The notes: generated by a model not told the origin, from the sequence alone. A stretch of DNA of 10,516 bases from JAGVPT01 sp035500675 (GCA_035500675.1 DATJXA010000149.1:1-10516); one strand, 5' to 3'. Positions 1 through 6,918 are shown, counted from the first letter of the stretch. Numbers and translations: made by a program.

Positions 1-1402
1 TGGGTTTGTCCGTAGAAAAGAAGAAGTTTTCCACTATTACATCCCGATGGCAATGTTCCCAATCTTTTGGCTGTTCGCTTGCGAAGAGCGAAAGAATTGC
101 GCGGCTTAGTCTCCCTTTAGAGCTGTAAGTAGCTGAACGAAGCCTCGCTTTGTCAATTAAGAAACGCTCGAAGTTAGATTCTTCCTTTTTTTTATCTTTG
201 TCTAAGAAGTCAATATGCTGAAAAAGCTGAGTTGTATTTGTTAACAAATCATCATTGTGAAAGCTGTAGTACCAAAAATATTTCTGGAGAAGATCGTAAT
301 TAGGATTCTCGTTTCCGAAGAAATAGGCTGTGACGGTGAAATAGAAATACCTGAAAGGAATTAAGTAAGGAGTTTTAATGTGAAGATGGTTCTCAAAAAA
401 ATCGAAAGTCTTTAAAATTGCAATTTCAGCATCTTTCCAAATGCCAACTATTTGTTCGGTTTCGATTTTGTTGAGGTATCTCTCAGTAATATTTCTAACA
501 CCGCTATTTTCGACATTTCTATTGATGAGAACGGCAAGGATGTGTAGATAATCAATATTGCCAATCCCCAAAAAATGACTCTGATTTGTGCTTCGGAAAT
601 TGTCAATGATCTCTCTAAGATAAAATCCATTTTCTTCTTGAGTTTTCGGTCTAAAGGTCTTCGCAACCACGATGTCAAAAATATCCAGAGGTTTGCCCGC
701 TTGATTTATACGTTCAAAAATTTGGCAAACCTCTGAAACTTGAATCCCTTTGACTTCAATGAACGAAATGCGATAATTATCAAGGATTGCTTTCAAACGC
801 CTTAGTTCTATTCGAACTTCATGATCATAATCTATGTATTCATGGCTTGGATGTTCTACCAGTTTGCGCTCGACAACGCCAAAATTATTCTTGATATCTA
901 TGAGCTTTACAATCATTCCTTCATCAAATCTGGTCTCTTTATCGGTGTTTGATATCTCGCTCCAAAAAAGGAATCTAGTTTTGTAGCTTTCATCATCGGT
1001 GTCTCCCTCGACGGGAATAGTAAGGTCAACGAAAACTGTCGGATCAAAAGCCGGCCTTCCTTCGATAGATCCCCCGTACAAAGAGGTAAGTAATGAGGTT
1101 GTTCTTTGTTGCCCATCAAGAATGTATTGGTATTCCGTTCTGTTGAAATTAATGTCGGTGATAGTATGGCCGCCAATTTCTCTGTGGTTGTGAAGTTTTA
1201 GATCAGTCTTCCATACGAGAATGCTTCCAAGTGGATAAAATTTATAGATACTGTCCCACAATTTTTTCACATTGTCTTCATGCCAAACAACATCTCTCTG
1301 AAAAGTTGGTATCTGATAATTCTTGTTCAATAGCTCGTCAAGATATGTTGTCAGCCCCTTGTTTTCTGGTTTTATTCTATCAGTATAATTTATGGTCGGC
1401 AT
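1..1402 (-). CDS. DUF262 (GmrSD/SspE N-terminal-like) protein, C-terminus beyond window
   Basis: An uninterrupted minus-strand frame of 467 codons starts at ATG 1402 and leaves the window at base 1, so the stop is not seen. The DUF262 hallmarks are in order: IPTFQRDVVW (residues 31-40), YILDGQQRTTS with the DGQQR motif (96-100), and IFERINQAGKPL (228-239). In GmrS/GmrSD type IV restriction enzymes and SspE, the ParB-like DUF262 fold with DGQQR binds or hydrolyses nucleotide and controls a nuclease. The visible end, GRLSRAILSLF (430-440) followed by QPKDW, resembles the stretch that precedes the HNH-like DUF1524 part in family members I remember, so a nuclease motif may lie just outside. Only weak ribosome-binding sequence (GGTAA) precedes the ATG. 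The HEPN gene lies 96 bp upstream on the same strand, so co-transcription is likely. The family call is firm; a defence role is inferred. Confidence 0.88.
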   Translation of the reverse strand, partial: MPTINYTDRIKPENKGLTTYLDELLNKNYQIPTFQRDVVWHEDNVKKLWDSIYKFYPLGSILVWKTDLKLHNHREIGGHTITDINFNRTEYQYILDGQQRTTSLLTSLYGGSIEGRPAFDPTVFVDLTIPVEGDTDDESYKTRFLFWSEISNTDKETRFDEGMIVKLIDIKNNFGVVERKLVEHPSHEYIDYDHEVRIELRRLKAILDNYRISFIEVKGIQVSEVCQIFERINQAGKPLDIFDIVVAKTFRPKTQEENGFYLREIIDNFRSTNQSHFLGIGNIDYLHILAVLINRNVENSGVRNITERYLNKIETEQIVGIWKDAEIAILKTFDFFENHLHIKTPYLIPFRYFYFTVTAYFFGNENPNYDLLQKYFWYYSFHNDDLLTNTTQLFQHIDFLDKDKKKEESNFERFLIDKARLRSATYSSKGRLSRAILSLFASEQPKDWEHCHRDVIVENFFFSTDKP

Positions 1403-1498
1403 AATGTTACCATTTGTAGTTAATTGTATGGGTTCCGCGTTTCCTTGGCGTCCCCAACGGGTTAGATCTAGGCTTTATTGATCTTTTTCCTGGAATGA

Positions 1499-2227
1499 TT
1501 ATGAAAAGTTATTGATCCACCAATATCGGCACCATTCAGAGAACCTAAGCATATTGTCTCGAAAAGATTTGGCAGTCTCAAAGATTGCCTTGATGTCTGA
1601 TTTGGTCACCTCAATATTGGATCCATCCTTTAATTCTCCCCCTCGATGAATAATACCATTTCGCCGTTCTTGCATATTTTGAAACTTATTGAGAAAAACT
1701 TTGTAGCGGTCTTCTGTGAGAGCCTGCCGTAGCGGATTATTCCCATAAATATCAGCAAAGAAATCGTTTGCCACCGATAAGCTGGAAAATGACATTTCCT
1801 TCATTAGTTTGAGTCTTTGATCGGCATCTAGCTTCTTCCAGCTGTGCCAACCTTGAAAATCTCTTCGATTTGCTACCCAATTGTTTAACTTCGACAAGCC
1901 ATCAATATTACCATGAGCGTAAGTAGCGTAGATGTAAACTGAATTGGTATAATGGTGAAGCAAACATATTTCGATTGCCGTACAAAGGAAAATCGTTTGA
2001 GCATAACCAAACGCGAACGTAAGTGGTGGTAGAAATGATTTCTCTTGTCCCTTCAATTTTGGTTCATGACTTACAAGCGCTTCCGAATTATTCGCTATCA
2101 GAGCCTCGTACGAAGGATAAAACCACATACTTCTATCCAGCATGACTAGGAACGTCTTATCCATGTGGTCATAGAGCAGTGAAACCTCGGTACGTGGATC
2201 GAGAATTATCCTTCGCTTCATTCGCAT
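1499..2227 (-). CDS. HEPN-like domain protein (putative ribonuclease), partner of DUF262 gene
   Basis: This is a 242-residue protein with no signal peptide. I do not recognise it as a named family end to end. Near the C-terminus it has MQERRNGIIHRGG (residues 185-197), which contains R189-N190-x3-H194. This is the R-polar-x3-H (Rx4H) signature of HEPN domains, where it forms the active site of metal-independent RNases in toxins, Abi proteins and CRISPR effectors. The motif is followed by a charged loop and the helix SDIKAIFETAKSFRDNML (210-227), as is usual for HEPN folds. A more hydrophobic helix (about 67-91) lies in the N-terminal half. ATG 2227 has AGGG only two bases upstream; the second in-frame ATG at 2221 has better spacing (8 bases), so the true start may be two codons later. 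It has its own promoter and is followed by the DUF262 gene. The HEPN call rests on motif and length; a non-catalytic HEPN or antitoxin role is possible. Confidence 0.72.
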   Translation of the reverse strand: MRMKRRIILDPRTEVSLLYDHMDKTFLVMLDRSMWFYPSYEALIANNSEALVSHEPKLKGQEKSFLPPLTFAFGYAQTIFLCTAIEICLLHHYTNSVYIYATYAHGNIDGLSKLNNWVANRRDFQGWHSWKKLDADQRLKLMKEMSFSSLSVANDFFADIYGNNPLRQALTEDRYKVFLNKFQNMQERRNGIIHRGGELKDGSNIEVTKSDIKAIFETAKSFRDNMLRFSEWCRYWWINNFS

Positions 2228-2270
2228 GTCCCTAAAAAAGAAAACCCCATCATCAAATAACGAATCAGGG

Positions 2271-2300
2271 GTTCAACATTTTCCCCCTATTTGAACAAAT
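2271..2300. promoter_or_regulatory. Inverted repeats at the HEPN promoter start site (possible operator)
   Basis: On the plus strand GTTCAA (2271-2276) and TTGAAC (2291-2296) form a perfect 6-bp inverted repeat with 14 bases between. A second short palindrome, ATTTG-AA-CAAAT (2289-2300), shares its right side and overlaps the -10 box. The repeats cover the predicted start site and early leader, where a repressor would act. No regulator gene is visible in the window, and the repeats could instead form a leader hairpin. Confidence 0.3.
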
Positions 2301-2326
2301 GTAGGTGGTCGGCAGGGAAGAGTCAA
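2298..2326 (-). promoter_or_regulatory. Putative sigma70-type promoter of HEPN-DUF262 cassette
   Basis: Read on the minus strand, TTGACT (2326-2321) and TACATT (2303-2298) are separated by exactly 17 bases. This predicts a start near 2291 and a leader of about 64 bases before the HEPN gene. The promoter sits immediately downstream of the terminator at 2331-2361, so the cassette would be transcribed independently of the genes to its right. Confidence 0.5.
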
Positions 2327-2330
2327 GGTT

Positions 2331-2361
2331 AAAAAAGCCCGACGTGGGGGGACATCGGGCT
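2331..2361 (-). terminator. Rho-independent terminator, minus strand
   Basis: Read leftward, AGCCCGATGT pairs with ACGTCGGGCT (10 pairs, one G-U) around a CCCCCC loop and is followed directly by six T (2336-2331). It would stop transcripts arriving from the small ORF at 2513-2701 or from DUF2723, separating them from the HEPN-DUF262 cassette just downstream. Confidence 0.8.
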
Positions 2362-2456
2362 ACGACCCTTTCAAAGTGCAACGCTCGGGGGAGGAAGCGG
2401 CACATAGGTCGCTAGCATGATATGTATTCAGAATGATCGTGTCAAGTAAGCAGAAC

Positions 2457-2478
2457 AGCCCGAATGGAATATCGGGCT
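2457..2478. repeat. Hairpin sharing the AGCCCGA/TCGGGCT arms of the nearby terminator
   Basis: AGCCCGA (2457-2463) and TCGGGCT (2472-2478) form a perfect 7-bp stem with an 8-base loop. The arms are identical to those of the terminator at 2331-2361, about 100 bp away. It has no good T-run on either strand, so it may be an auxiliary 3' structure or the decayed copy of a duplicated terminator. Confidence 0.5.
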
Positions 2479-2512
2479 CTCAAGATGGCAACACTATACC
2501 ATCAAGGAACCA

Positions 2513-2701
2513 TTAATCCTTGATAAGCCTTAGCAAGGGATTCAAAATCATGTTATTGAATTTGTCATGGAAATCCTTCGTTTCCATTGATTCTAGCTTC
2601 TCAGTTTGACGACGGAGTTCTTTCTCGATTGGAATTAGACGATCAAGGTTTACGAATGCTTCGTTTGGAAATGAACCGAACACTTTTTTAAAGTCCGTCA
2701 A
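2513..2701 (-). CDS. Small hypothetical protein (62 codons, uncertain)
   Basis: This short minus-strand frame encodes a charged, helix-prone peptide with the segment LIPIEKELRRQTEKLESMET in the middle and LNPLLRLIKD at the end. I recognise no family. The first usable start is TTG at 2701, since a TGA codon lies three codons upstream in frame. GAAGG precedes it by only three bases, which is tight. It lies between the 3' end of the DUF2723 gene and two hairpins, one a strong terminator, consistent with a short transcribed unit. It may be a real orphan gene, the remnant of a longer degraded gene, or a chance frame. Coding-like composition is the only positive evidence. Confidence 0.35.
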   Translation of the reverse strand: MTDFKKVFGSFPNEAFVNLDRLIPIEKELRRQTEKLESMETKDFHDKFNNMILNPLLRLIKD

Positions 2702-2766
2702 AAGCCTTCACATTGAACTGGCAAAAAGGTTCGAATGTCCGGTTCATTTTCAAACTTAGACAATTC

Positions 2767-2797
2767 GGGCGAATTCCCCGACCCTGAATTCGAGCCC
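2767..2797 (-). other. Stem-loop just after the DUF2723 stop codon
   Basis: The perfect arms CGAATTC (2770-2776) and GAATTCG (2786-2792) are extended by GGG/CCC past a two-base bulge, giving a 10-bp stem that starts two bases after the TAA. No T-run follows on the minus strand, so it is not a textbook terminator. It may protect the 3' end or assist termination. Confidence 0.4.
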
Positions 2798-2798
2798 A

Positions 2799-5495
2799 TT
2801 ACTTCGCCGCTTTCTTCGCCATGAGTTCGGCAATTCTTTGCTGGACGAACGGGGCGACACCTTGAGTCCCGCCATACACTTCCTGAAGTCGCTTCGCCGC
2901 TGCAATTGAGTTATCGTACTCGCCAAGCATCTCGTACGCCTGGCCGAGGACAATCAGCGGATTGTATTGATTCAACGGATCCGACACCGGGTCTGTCATA
3001 AAATGGCTAATGTCCGAGACGATGTCAGACGCATATTCTCGCTTGTGAACGGTGTCGCCGTTCGCCTCATAGATTTGAGCAATATCGTTGTCGGAACGAT
3101 AATCGAGGGGGATGATCGTTCGAGGGAGAACGTGCTCCATCCTGTTCAACACTGCGATCGCTCCCGAGGAATCGTGTTTGAAATTCGTAAGATACACTGC
3201 GTACGTCATAAACACCTGACGATAGTTCAAGGTAAGACGGCGCTGATTCTCGTCGAAGTGAACGCTCGGGTCTTGCAGCCCTCTCCATCGGAATCCGTAA
3301 GCCGGCGTTTTGGACGGGGTCTCAACGTCCGTCATCAACTGTTTCTGCACGTTGGCCGGATCGAGTGCATCCCACGGGCTGCGGAAGGTCTGCGGTACAA
3401 GTTTCATTGCAAGGCCCTCCATTTTGAGATGATCCTGGAGTCCGATTTTGCTGTCGTCGCCGTCGGTTGTGGCAAAGTAGATGGGCCGCTGCCAGTTGGA
3501 TGTGCGGACGATGTCGTACACAAGGATATCCTGAACTCGCAGAGCTTTGACACTGCCGAATTGCATCGTCGCGGGGATGACAAATTTTATTGTGTCGACC
3601 ACGTCTAACCCCCGGGGATCTTTATTTGAAGGGTCCCAGCCTTCTTTGGCATTACGTGTCACGGGCAAAGAAAATGTTTGCGGCTCATACTGGACGGGGA
3701 GAATTCCGTTGATCTCCTGGTCGGACATGCTGATGGGAACCGGTTTTGCGCCAAACGGGCTGTCGTGCTTCAACTGCTCGATGTACCAATCGGTGTTCGC
3801 CAGACTCAGACAAATGACCCGCACATCTCTCCGCACGCCTTCCACATCCTGAAGATACCATAGCGGGAAGGTGTCGTTATCGCCGTTCGTGATGAGGATT
3901 GCATCTTTCTCAGTGCTCTGTAGAAGATTGTAGGCATAATCCCACGCAAGATAATGTCCTCTCCGGCTCGAAGGATGAATTGTCGTGCGCAGCATGTTCA
4001 CCGGAACAAAGATCAGCACCAGCGCCATGACTGCATAGCCGGCCGTCTTCGCCGATTTTTCATTCAGTTTCTGTTCGAGGTAGTTCACAATAGCGAGCGT
4101 GCCCATCCCAATCCACATACAAAAACCAAAGAATGAATAGACAAAGAAATAGTCCCGCTCTCGAGGCTGTTCCTGCTGCATATTAAAATAGACTGCCAGG
4201 ACCAGCCCCGTCAGGAGGAAATAGATGGTCATGATGAACGCCATCTTTTGGTCAATCTTCCAATGGTAATAAAATCCGATGAGGCCGATGAGGAGAGGAA
4301 TCCCAAACAGCTGGCCGAAACGAACTCCGGCTCCTTGCCAATCTCCCTCCTTGCCGATAAAATTCCAGCCGAAATAACGCAGGTACATGTGATTGATTTG
4401 GTACCGCAAAAAATAATCGAGGTCGCTCGTATAGTCTTTGAAATACTCCATCTTGTCCGGCTCGTTCGACCAGCGTCGTTGGAGGAGAGGAGTGTCGCCG
4501 TATTGTTCGCGCTCCAGATACATCACCAGCCGCTTGAGGGTGTTGGGGTTGTCCTCGTTCATCGGCGTGTTCTCGTTGGAGCGGATGTAGACGACCGCAT
4601 ACGTCGAATATCCGATAAGGATAAGAAGGAACGACAGCGCCGCAATGTTGAGGATCCGTCGTTTGTTCTTAATGGAGTAATACAGCAAATAGAGCGCGCC
4701 GATCGGAATCGCAATAGCCATCATCACCCAAAGATCGGATTCGAGTCCGAACACGTTCCCAGCGAGCATGGACGGATAGTATTTCACGATTCCCGGATAG
4801 ACCGCAAAGAAAATCAGCGCCGCGACCACCCCGAACTTGATGCTGTCGGTTGAAAAAACAAATTCGCGCAATGAGCCCTTATAGAAACGGAAATAGACGA
4901 CGAGGATGGCGACAAAAAATCCCATGAGGCCGTGGATGTGTATCCCCGTCGTCAGGCCCACAAGGAAAGTGATGAGGAGCAGGTATGCATCGCTGTGCGG
5001 CTTTTCATATTCCTCATGCCATCGAAGGATAAGCCAAATAATGATGGCGGTGAAGAGGAGGCTTGTATTGCGCGTTTCTGTTTCGATCGAGTTGAACCAG
5101 AACGTCGTGCTGAATGTAAGGGCAAGCGCTCCGATAGCTGCAGATCCATAGACCGCGACACGGTCGAACATTTTTTCCGGCAAAGCGTGTCGAAGCAGTA
5201 TGATCCTCACAGTAATAAGATAGAGAAGCGTCACGACGACCGTGCTTGCCAACGCATTGGTGAAATGCATTCTCACCGCGATATCCGAAAAGAACGGGAT
5301 CATTGCGGCGACGTGCATCACGATGACCAACAACGGCGATCCGGGCGGATGCTGCACTTGAAGAAGGTACGATGCCGCACAGTGTTCAGGGACATCCCAG
5401 AAAACGACGGTCGGAGGGAGCGTATAGAGATACGTGATAAGGGTGACTGCGAAAACTGCGGCCGCCACAATTCGGTTTGTTTTTATATGTCCCAT
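2799..5495 (-). CDS. DUF2723 family GT-C-like membrane protein (protein O-mannosyltransferase-like)
   Basis: This 898-residue polytopic inner-membrane protein has the normal length for its family. The DUF2723 signature is at the N-terminus: a membrane segment at about 8-28, then VFWDVPEHCA (31-40) with an acidic pair D34/E37 in the first outer loop, then LQVQHPPGSPL (45-55). Further hydrophobic segments lie near 52-70, 80-100, 114-132, 145-158, 170-202, 220-236, 255-273, 281-304, 398-411, 417-436, 449-470 and 483-500. The periplasmic half carries the conserved NGDNDTFPLWYLQDVEGV (537-554) and SLANTDWYIEQL (564-575). The C-terminus has a TPR-like helix pair (about 845-895). The family is related to eukaryotic TMEM260 and is thought to transfer sugar from a lipid donor; substrate and donor cannot be read from sequence. 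ATG 5495 opens directly before the first membrane helix. No clear Shine-Dalgarno is present. The promoter at 5540-5568 gives a short leader. Confidence 0.92.
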   Translation of the reverse strand: MGHIKTNRIVAAAVFAVTLITYLYTLPPTVVFWDVPEHCAASYLLQVQHPPGSPLLVIVMHVAAMIPFFSDIAVRMHFTNALASTVVVTLLYLITVRIILLRHALPEKMFDRVAVYGSAAIGALALTFSTTFWFNSIETETRNTSLLFTAIIIWLILRWHEEYEKPHSDAYLLLITFLVGLTTGIHIHGLMGFFVAILVVYFRFYKGSLREFVFSTDSIKFGVVAALIFFAVYPGIVKYYPSMLAGNVFGLESDLWVMMAIAIPIGALYLLYYSIKNKRRILNIAALSFLLILIGYSTYAVVYIRSNENTPMNEDNPNTLKRLVMYLEREQYGDTPLLQRRWSNEPDKMEYFKDYTSDLDYFLRYQINHMYLRYFGWNFIGKEGDWQGAGVRFGQLFGIPLLIGLIGFYYHWKIDQKMAFIMTIYFLLTGLVLAVYFNMQQEQPRERDYFFVYSFFGFCMWIGMGTLAIVNYLEQKLNEKSAKTAGYAVMALVLIFVPVNMLRTTIHPSSRRGHYLAWDYAYNLLQSTEKDAILITNGDNDTFPLWYLQDVEGVRRDVRVICLSLANTDWYIEQLKHDSPFGAKPVPISMSDQEINGILPVQYEPQTFSLPVTRNAKEGWDPSNKDPRGLDVVDTIKFVIPATMQFGSVKALRVQDILVYDIVRTSNWQRPIYFATTDGDDSKIGLQDHLKMEGLAMKLVPQTFRSPWDALDPANVQKQLMTDVETPSKTPAYGFRWRGLQDPSVHFDENQRRLTLNYRQVFMTYAVYLTNFKHDSSGAIAVLNRMEHVLPRTIIPLDYRSDNDIAQIYEANGDTVHKREYASDIVSDISHFMTDPVSDPLNQYNPLIVLGQAYEMLGEYDNSIAAAKRLQEVYGGTQGVAPFVQQRIAELMAKKAAK

Positions 5496-5530
5496 TTCAG
5501 AAAGTTAATAGAGAGAGTCAAAAATTTGCT

Positions 5531-5546
5531 ATATCATTTATGATAT
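5531..5546. promoter_or_regulatory. Perfect 16-bp inverted repeat over the DUF2723 -10 box (possible operator)
   Basis: ATATCAT (5531-5537), TT, ATGATAT (5540-5546) is a perfect palindrome with 7-bp arms. Its right arm contains the proposed -10 hexamer of the leftward promoter and its left arm covers the predicted start site. A dimeric repressor bound here would block that promoter. AT-rich palindromes also arise by chance. Confidence 0.35.
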
Positions 5547-5568
5547 TAGTTTCTTTGCTCGAATTCAA
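5540..5568 (-). promoter_or_regulatory. Putative sigma70-type promoter of DUF2723 gene
   Basis: On the minus strand TTGAAT (5568-5563) and TATCAT (5545-5540) are 17 bases apart. This predicts a start near 5533 and a leader of about 38 bases to ATG 5495. The -10 box lies inside the inverted repeat at 5531-5546. Confidence 0.45.
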
Positions 5569-5676
5569 TACAGAAATGATTTCATTTTCACAAAAGAGGG
5601 CTTTTTTGTAACTTTGTGCGATCTGTTAAGACCACATCGATCATTGGACAGCGTTATTCCAGCGTTCCCCGTTGCA

Positions 5677-5705
5677 TTGACATTTCATTCCACAAACCGT
5701 AGATT
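5677..5705 (+). promoter_or_regulatory. Putative sigma70-type promoter of cNMP/DUF1003 gene
   Basis: A consensus TTGACA (5677-5682) is followed after 17 bases by TAGATT (5700-5705). The predicted start is near 5712, giving a leader of about 120 bases before ATG 5833. It is the only promoter-like pair I found facing right in the divergent 337-bp intergenic space (5496-5832), which otherwise shows no gene. Confidence 0.45.
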
Positions 5706-5832
5706 GAGGCGAAGACGCCGTTATATTGATTAGACGCTGTAAACGTGTTTTTTCCTCACATTTAGTCGACGTGCGGAAAAGGCGTCCCGGTTTCTTGAAC
5801 GATAAAATCGACAACGGAATCTCGACAGTTCT

Positions 5833-6831
5833 ATGGTTTCTCTGAATTTTCTCGCTAGAATCCCGATTTTCGAAAAGTTGTCCGAGGCCGACCTCGAAGT
5901 GCTCCGATCGCTTTGGCGTCACCTCACGCTGAAAAAAGGAGAGACCCTTTTTCGGAAAGGGGATGCCGGTTCTTCAATGTACATCATTGAGGAAGGAACG
6001 ATAGAGATCTCTATCCCGTCGGAGAAAGACGACAAAGATATCCGGATCTCGCTACTCAGCCAGGGAGAATTTTTCGGGGAGTTGTCGCTAGTCGACGGTC
6101 TGCCAAGGACTGCGAAAGCCGCGGCTGATAGTGATTCCAGCCTTCTCGAAATGCGCCGCGACGATTTCCTCAAGTTTGTCGCCGACCGTCCCGCCGTGGC
6201 AATTTCCATGATCAGTGAGATGGGGAAACGATTGAGAGCAACAAACGACATGGTCACGTCGCTTGCGTCCAAGAACGTCAACGTTGAAATGGAAGAACAG
6301 CTCAGTTTCGGCGACAAGTTGTCGGACAGAGTGGCGGAGTTCGTCGGCAGCTGGACGTTCGTTGTTTATTTTTTCATCGGCTTGATTCTGTGGATCGTAT
6401 TGAACGCGGTGGAATTTTTCTTCAGGCCATTCGATGCGTACCCCTTTGTGTTCCTCAACCTCATTCTTGCCGTCGTCGCCTCTCTTCAAGCTCCGCTGAT
6501 CATGATGAGTCAGAATCGCGCTCAGAAGCAGGACAGACTCAAAGCGGACCTCGATTATCAGGTAAGTCTCAAATCGGAACTGATGCTGCAGCAACTTCAC
6601 ATCAAGACGGATGAAATGCGGGCCCTTGAATTCCAGACCATGGAGGCAATTCTCCAGCGGGAGCTTGCCGTGATCCGTCGTCAGCTTCAAATGATGCCTG
6701 GAAGCTCTTCTTCCGAGTCGTCCAGCCCTCAGCCTGGAAAAAATTTTGTGGAATATTCGCCCTCCGATTCCTCTGCAAAGAAATACTTTCACGAAATTCA
6801 CGACCCGCGTGAAGCGCAAAAGAAAGAGTAA
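5833..6831 (+). CDS. Cyclic nucleotide-binding domain fused to DUF1003 membrane domain
   Basis: This 332-residue protein has two recognisable parts. Residues about 4-130 form a cNMP-binding domain (CRP/PKA type) starting LARIPIFEKLS. Its phosphate-binding cassette FGELSLVDGLPRTA (81-94) keeps the Glu (E83) that contacts the ribose and the Arg (R92) that contacts the cyclic phosphate, so it should be able to bind cAMP or cGMP. Residues about 163-255 match DUF1003: SWTFVVYFFIGLILWIVLN (173-191) and a second membrane helix (about 203-224), then the signature SLQAPLIMMSQNRAQKQDR (217-235). A long amphipathic, likely coiled-coil segment (about 240-288) and a Ser/Pro-rich charged tail follow. There is no DNA-binding helix-turn-helix, so this is a membrane sensor and not a transcription factor. 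DUF1003 function is unknown. The start is fixed by the domain edge; the Shine-Dalgarno is poor. Confidence 0.9.
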   Translation: MVSLNFLARIPIFEKLSEADLEVLRSLWRHLTLKKGETLFRKGDAGSSMYIIEEGTIEISIPSEKDDKDIRISLLSQGEFFGELSLVDGLPRTAKAAADSDSSLLEMRRDDFLKFVADRPAVAISMISEMGKRLRATNDMVTSLASKNVNVEMEEQLSFGDKLSDRVAEFVGSWTFVVYFFIGLILWIVLNAVEFFFRPFDAYPFVFLNLILAVVASLQAPLIMMSQNRAQKQDRLKADLDYQVSLKSELMLQQLHIKTDEMRALEFQTMEAILQRELAVIRRQLQMMPGSSSSESSSPQPGKNFVEYSPSDSSAKKYFHEIHDPREAQKKE

Positions 6832-6863
6832 GTTGTCAGAATGTTTTCCAGATGAGTTGCCAG

Positions 6864-6897
6864 AAAAAAAGTCCCGGATCGGCCGGGACTTTATGTT
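6864..6897. terminator. Bidirectional rho-independent terminator between convergent genes
   Basis: AGTCCCGG (6870-6877) pairs perfectly with CCGGGACT (6883-6890) around a 5-base loop. On the minus strand it runs into seven T (6870-6864), a strong terminator for the T9SS-cargo gene. On the plus strand TTATGTTTT follows, usable for the cNMP/DUF1003 gene that stops 33 bases before it. Confidence 0.85.
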
Positions 6898-6918
6898 TTC
6901 TACGGTATGACGCTTCGA

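Noticed and set aside
448..1193. Short frames on both strands inside the left 1.4 kb (448-678, 913-1176, 999-1193)
   Set aside because: They lie within the continuous DUF262 reading frame and are shadows of it; that frame reads without any stop from 1402 to the window edge.
2967..3608. Plus-strand 213-codon frame inside the DUF2723 gene (with others at 4248-4853 and 4932-5543)
   Set aside because: They are long only because the DUF2723 gene is GC-richer; none has a domain or ribosome-binding site, and the DUF2723 frame has clear family motifs throughout.
5592..5605. AAAAG-AGGG-CTTTT stem with following T in the divergent region
   Set aside because: It is a weak five-pair, mostly A-T stem with no gene upstream to terminate, so it is not called a terminator.
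5641..5922. Minus-strand 93-codon frame in the divergent intergenic region
   Set aside because: It overlaps the N-terminal coding part of the cNMP/DUF1003 gene and the rightward promoter, has no ribosome-binding site and encodes no recognisable domain.
6088..6819. Minus-strand 243-codon frame opposite the cNMP/DUF1003 gene
   Set aside because: Its composition (rich in Arg, His) is that of an antisense shadow, and the plus-strand gene has two firm domains.
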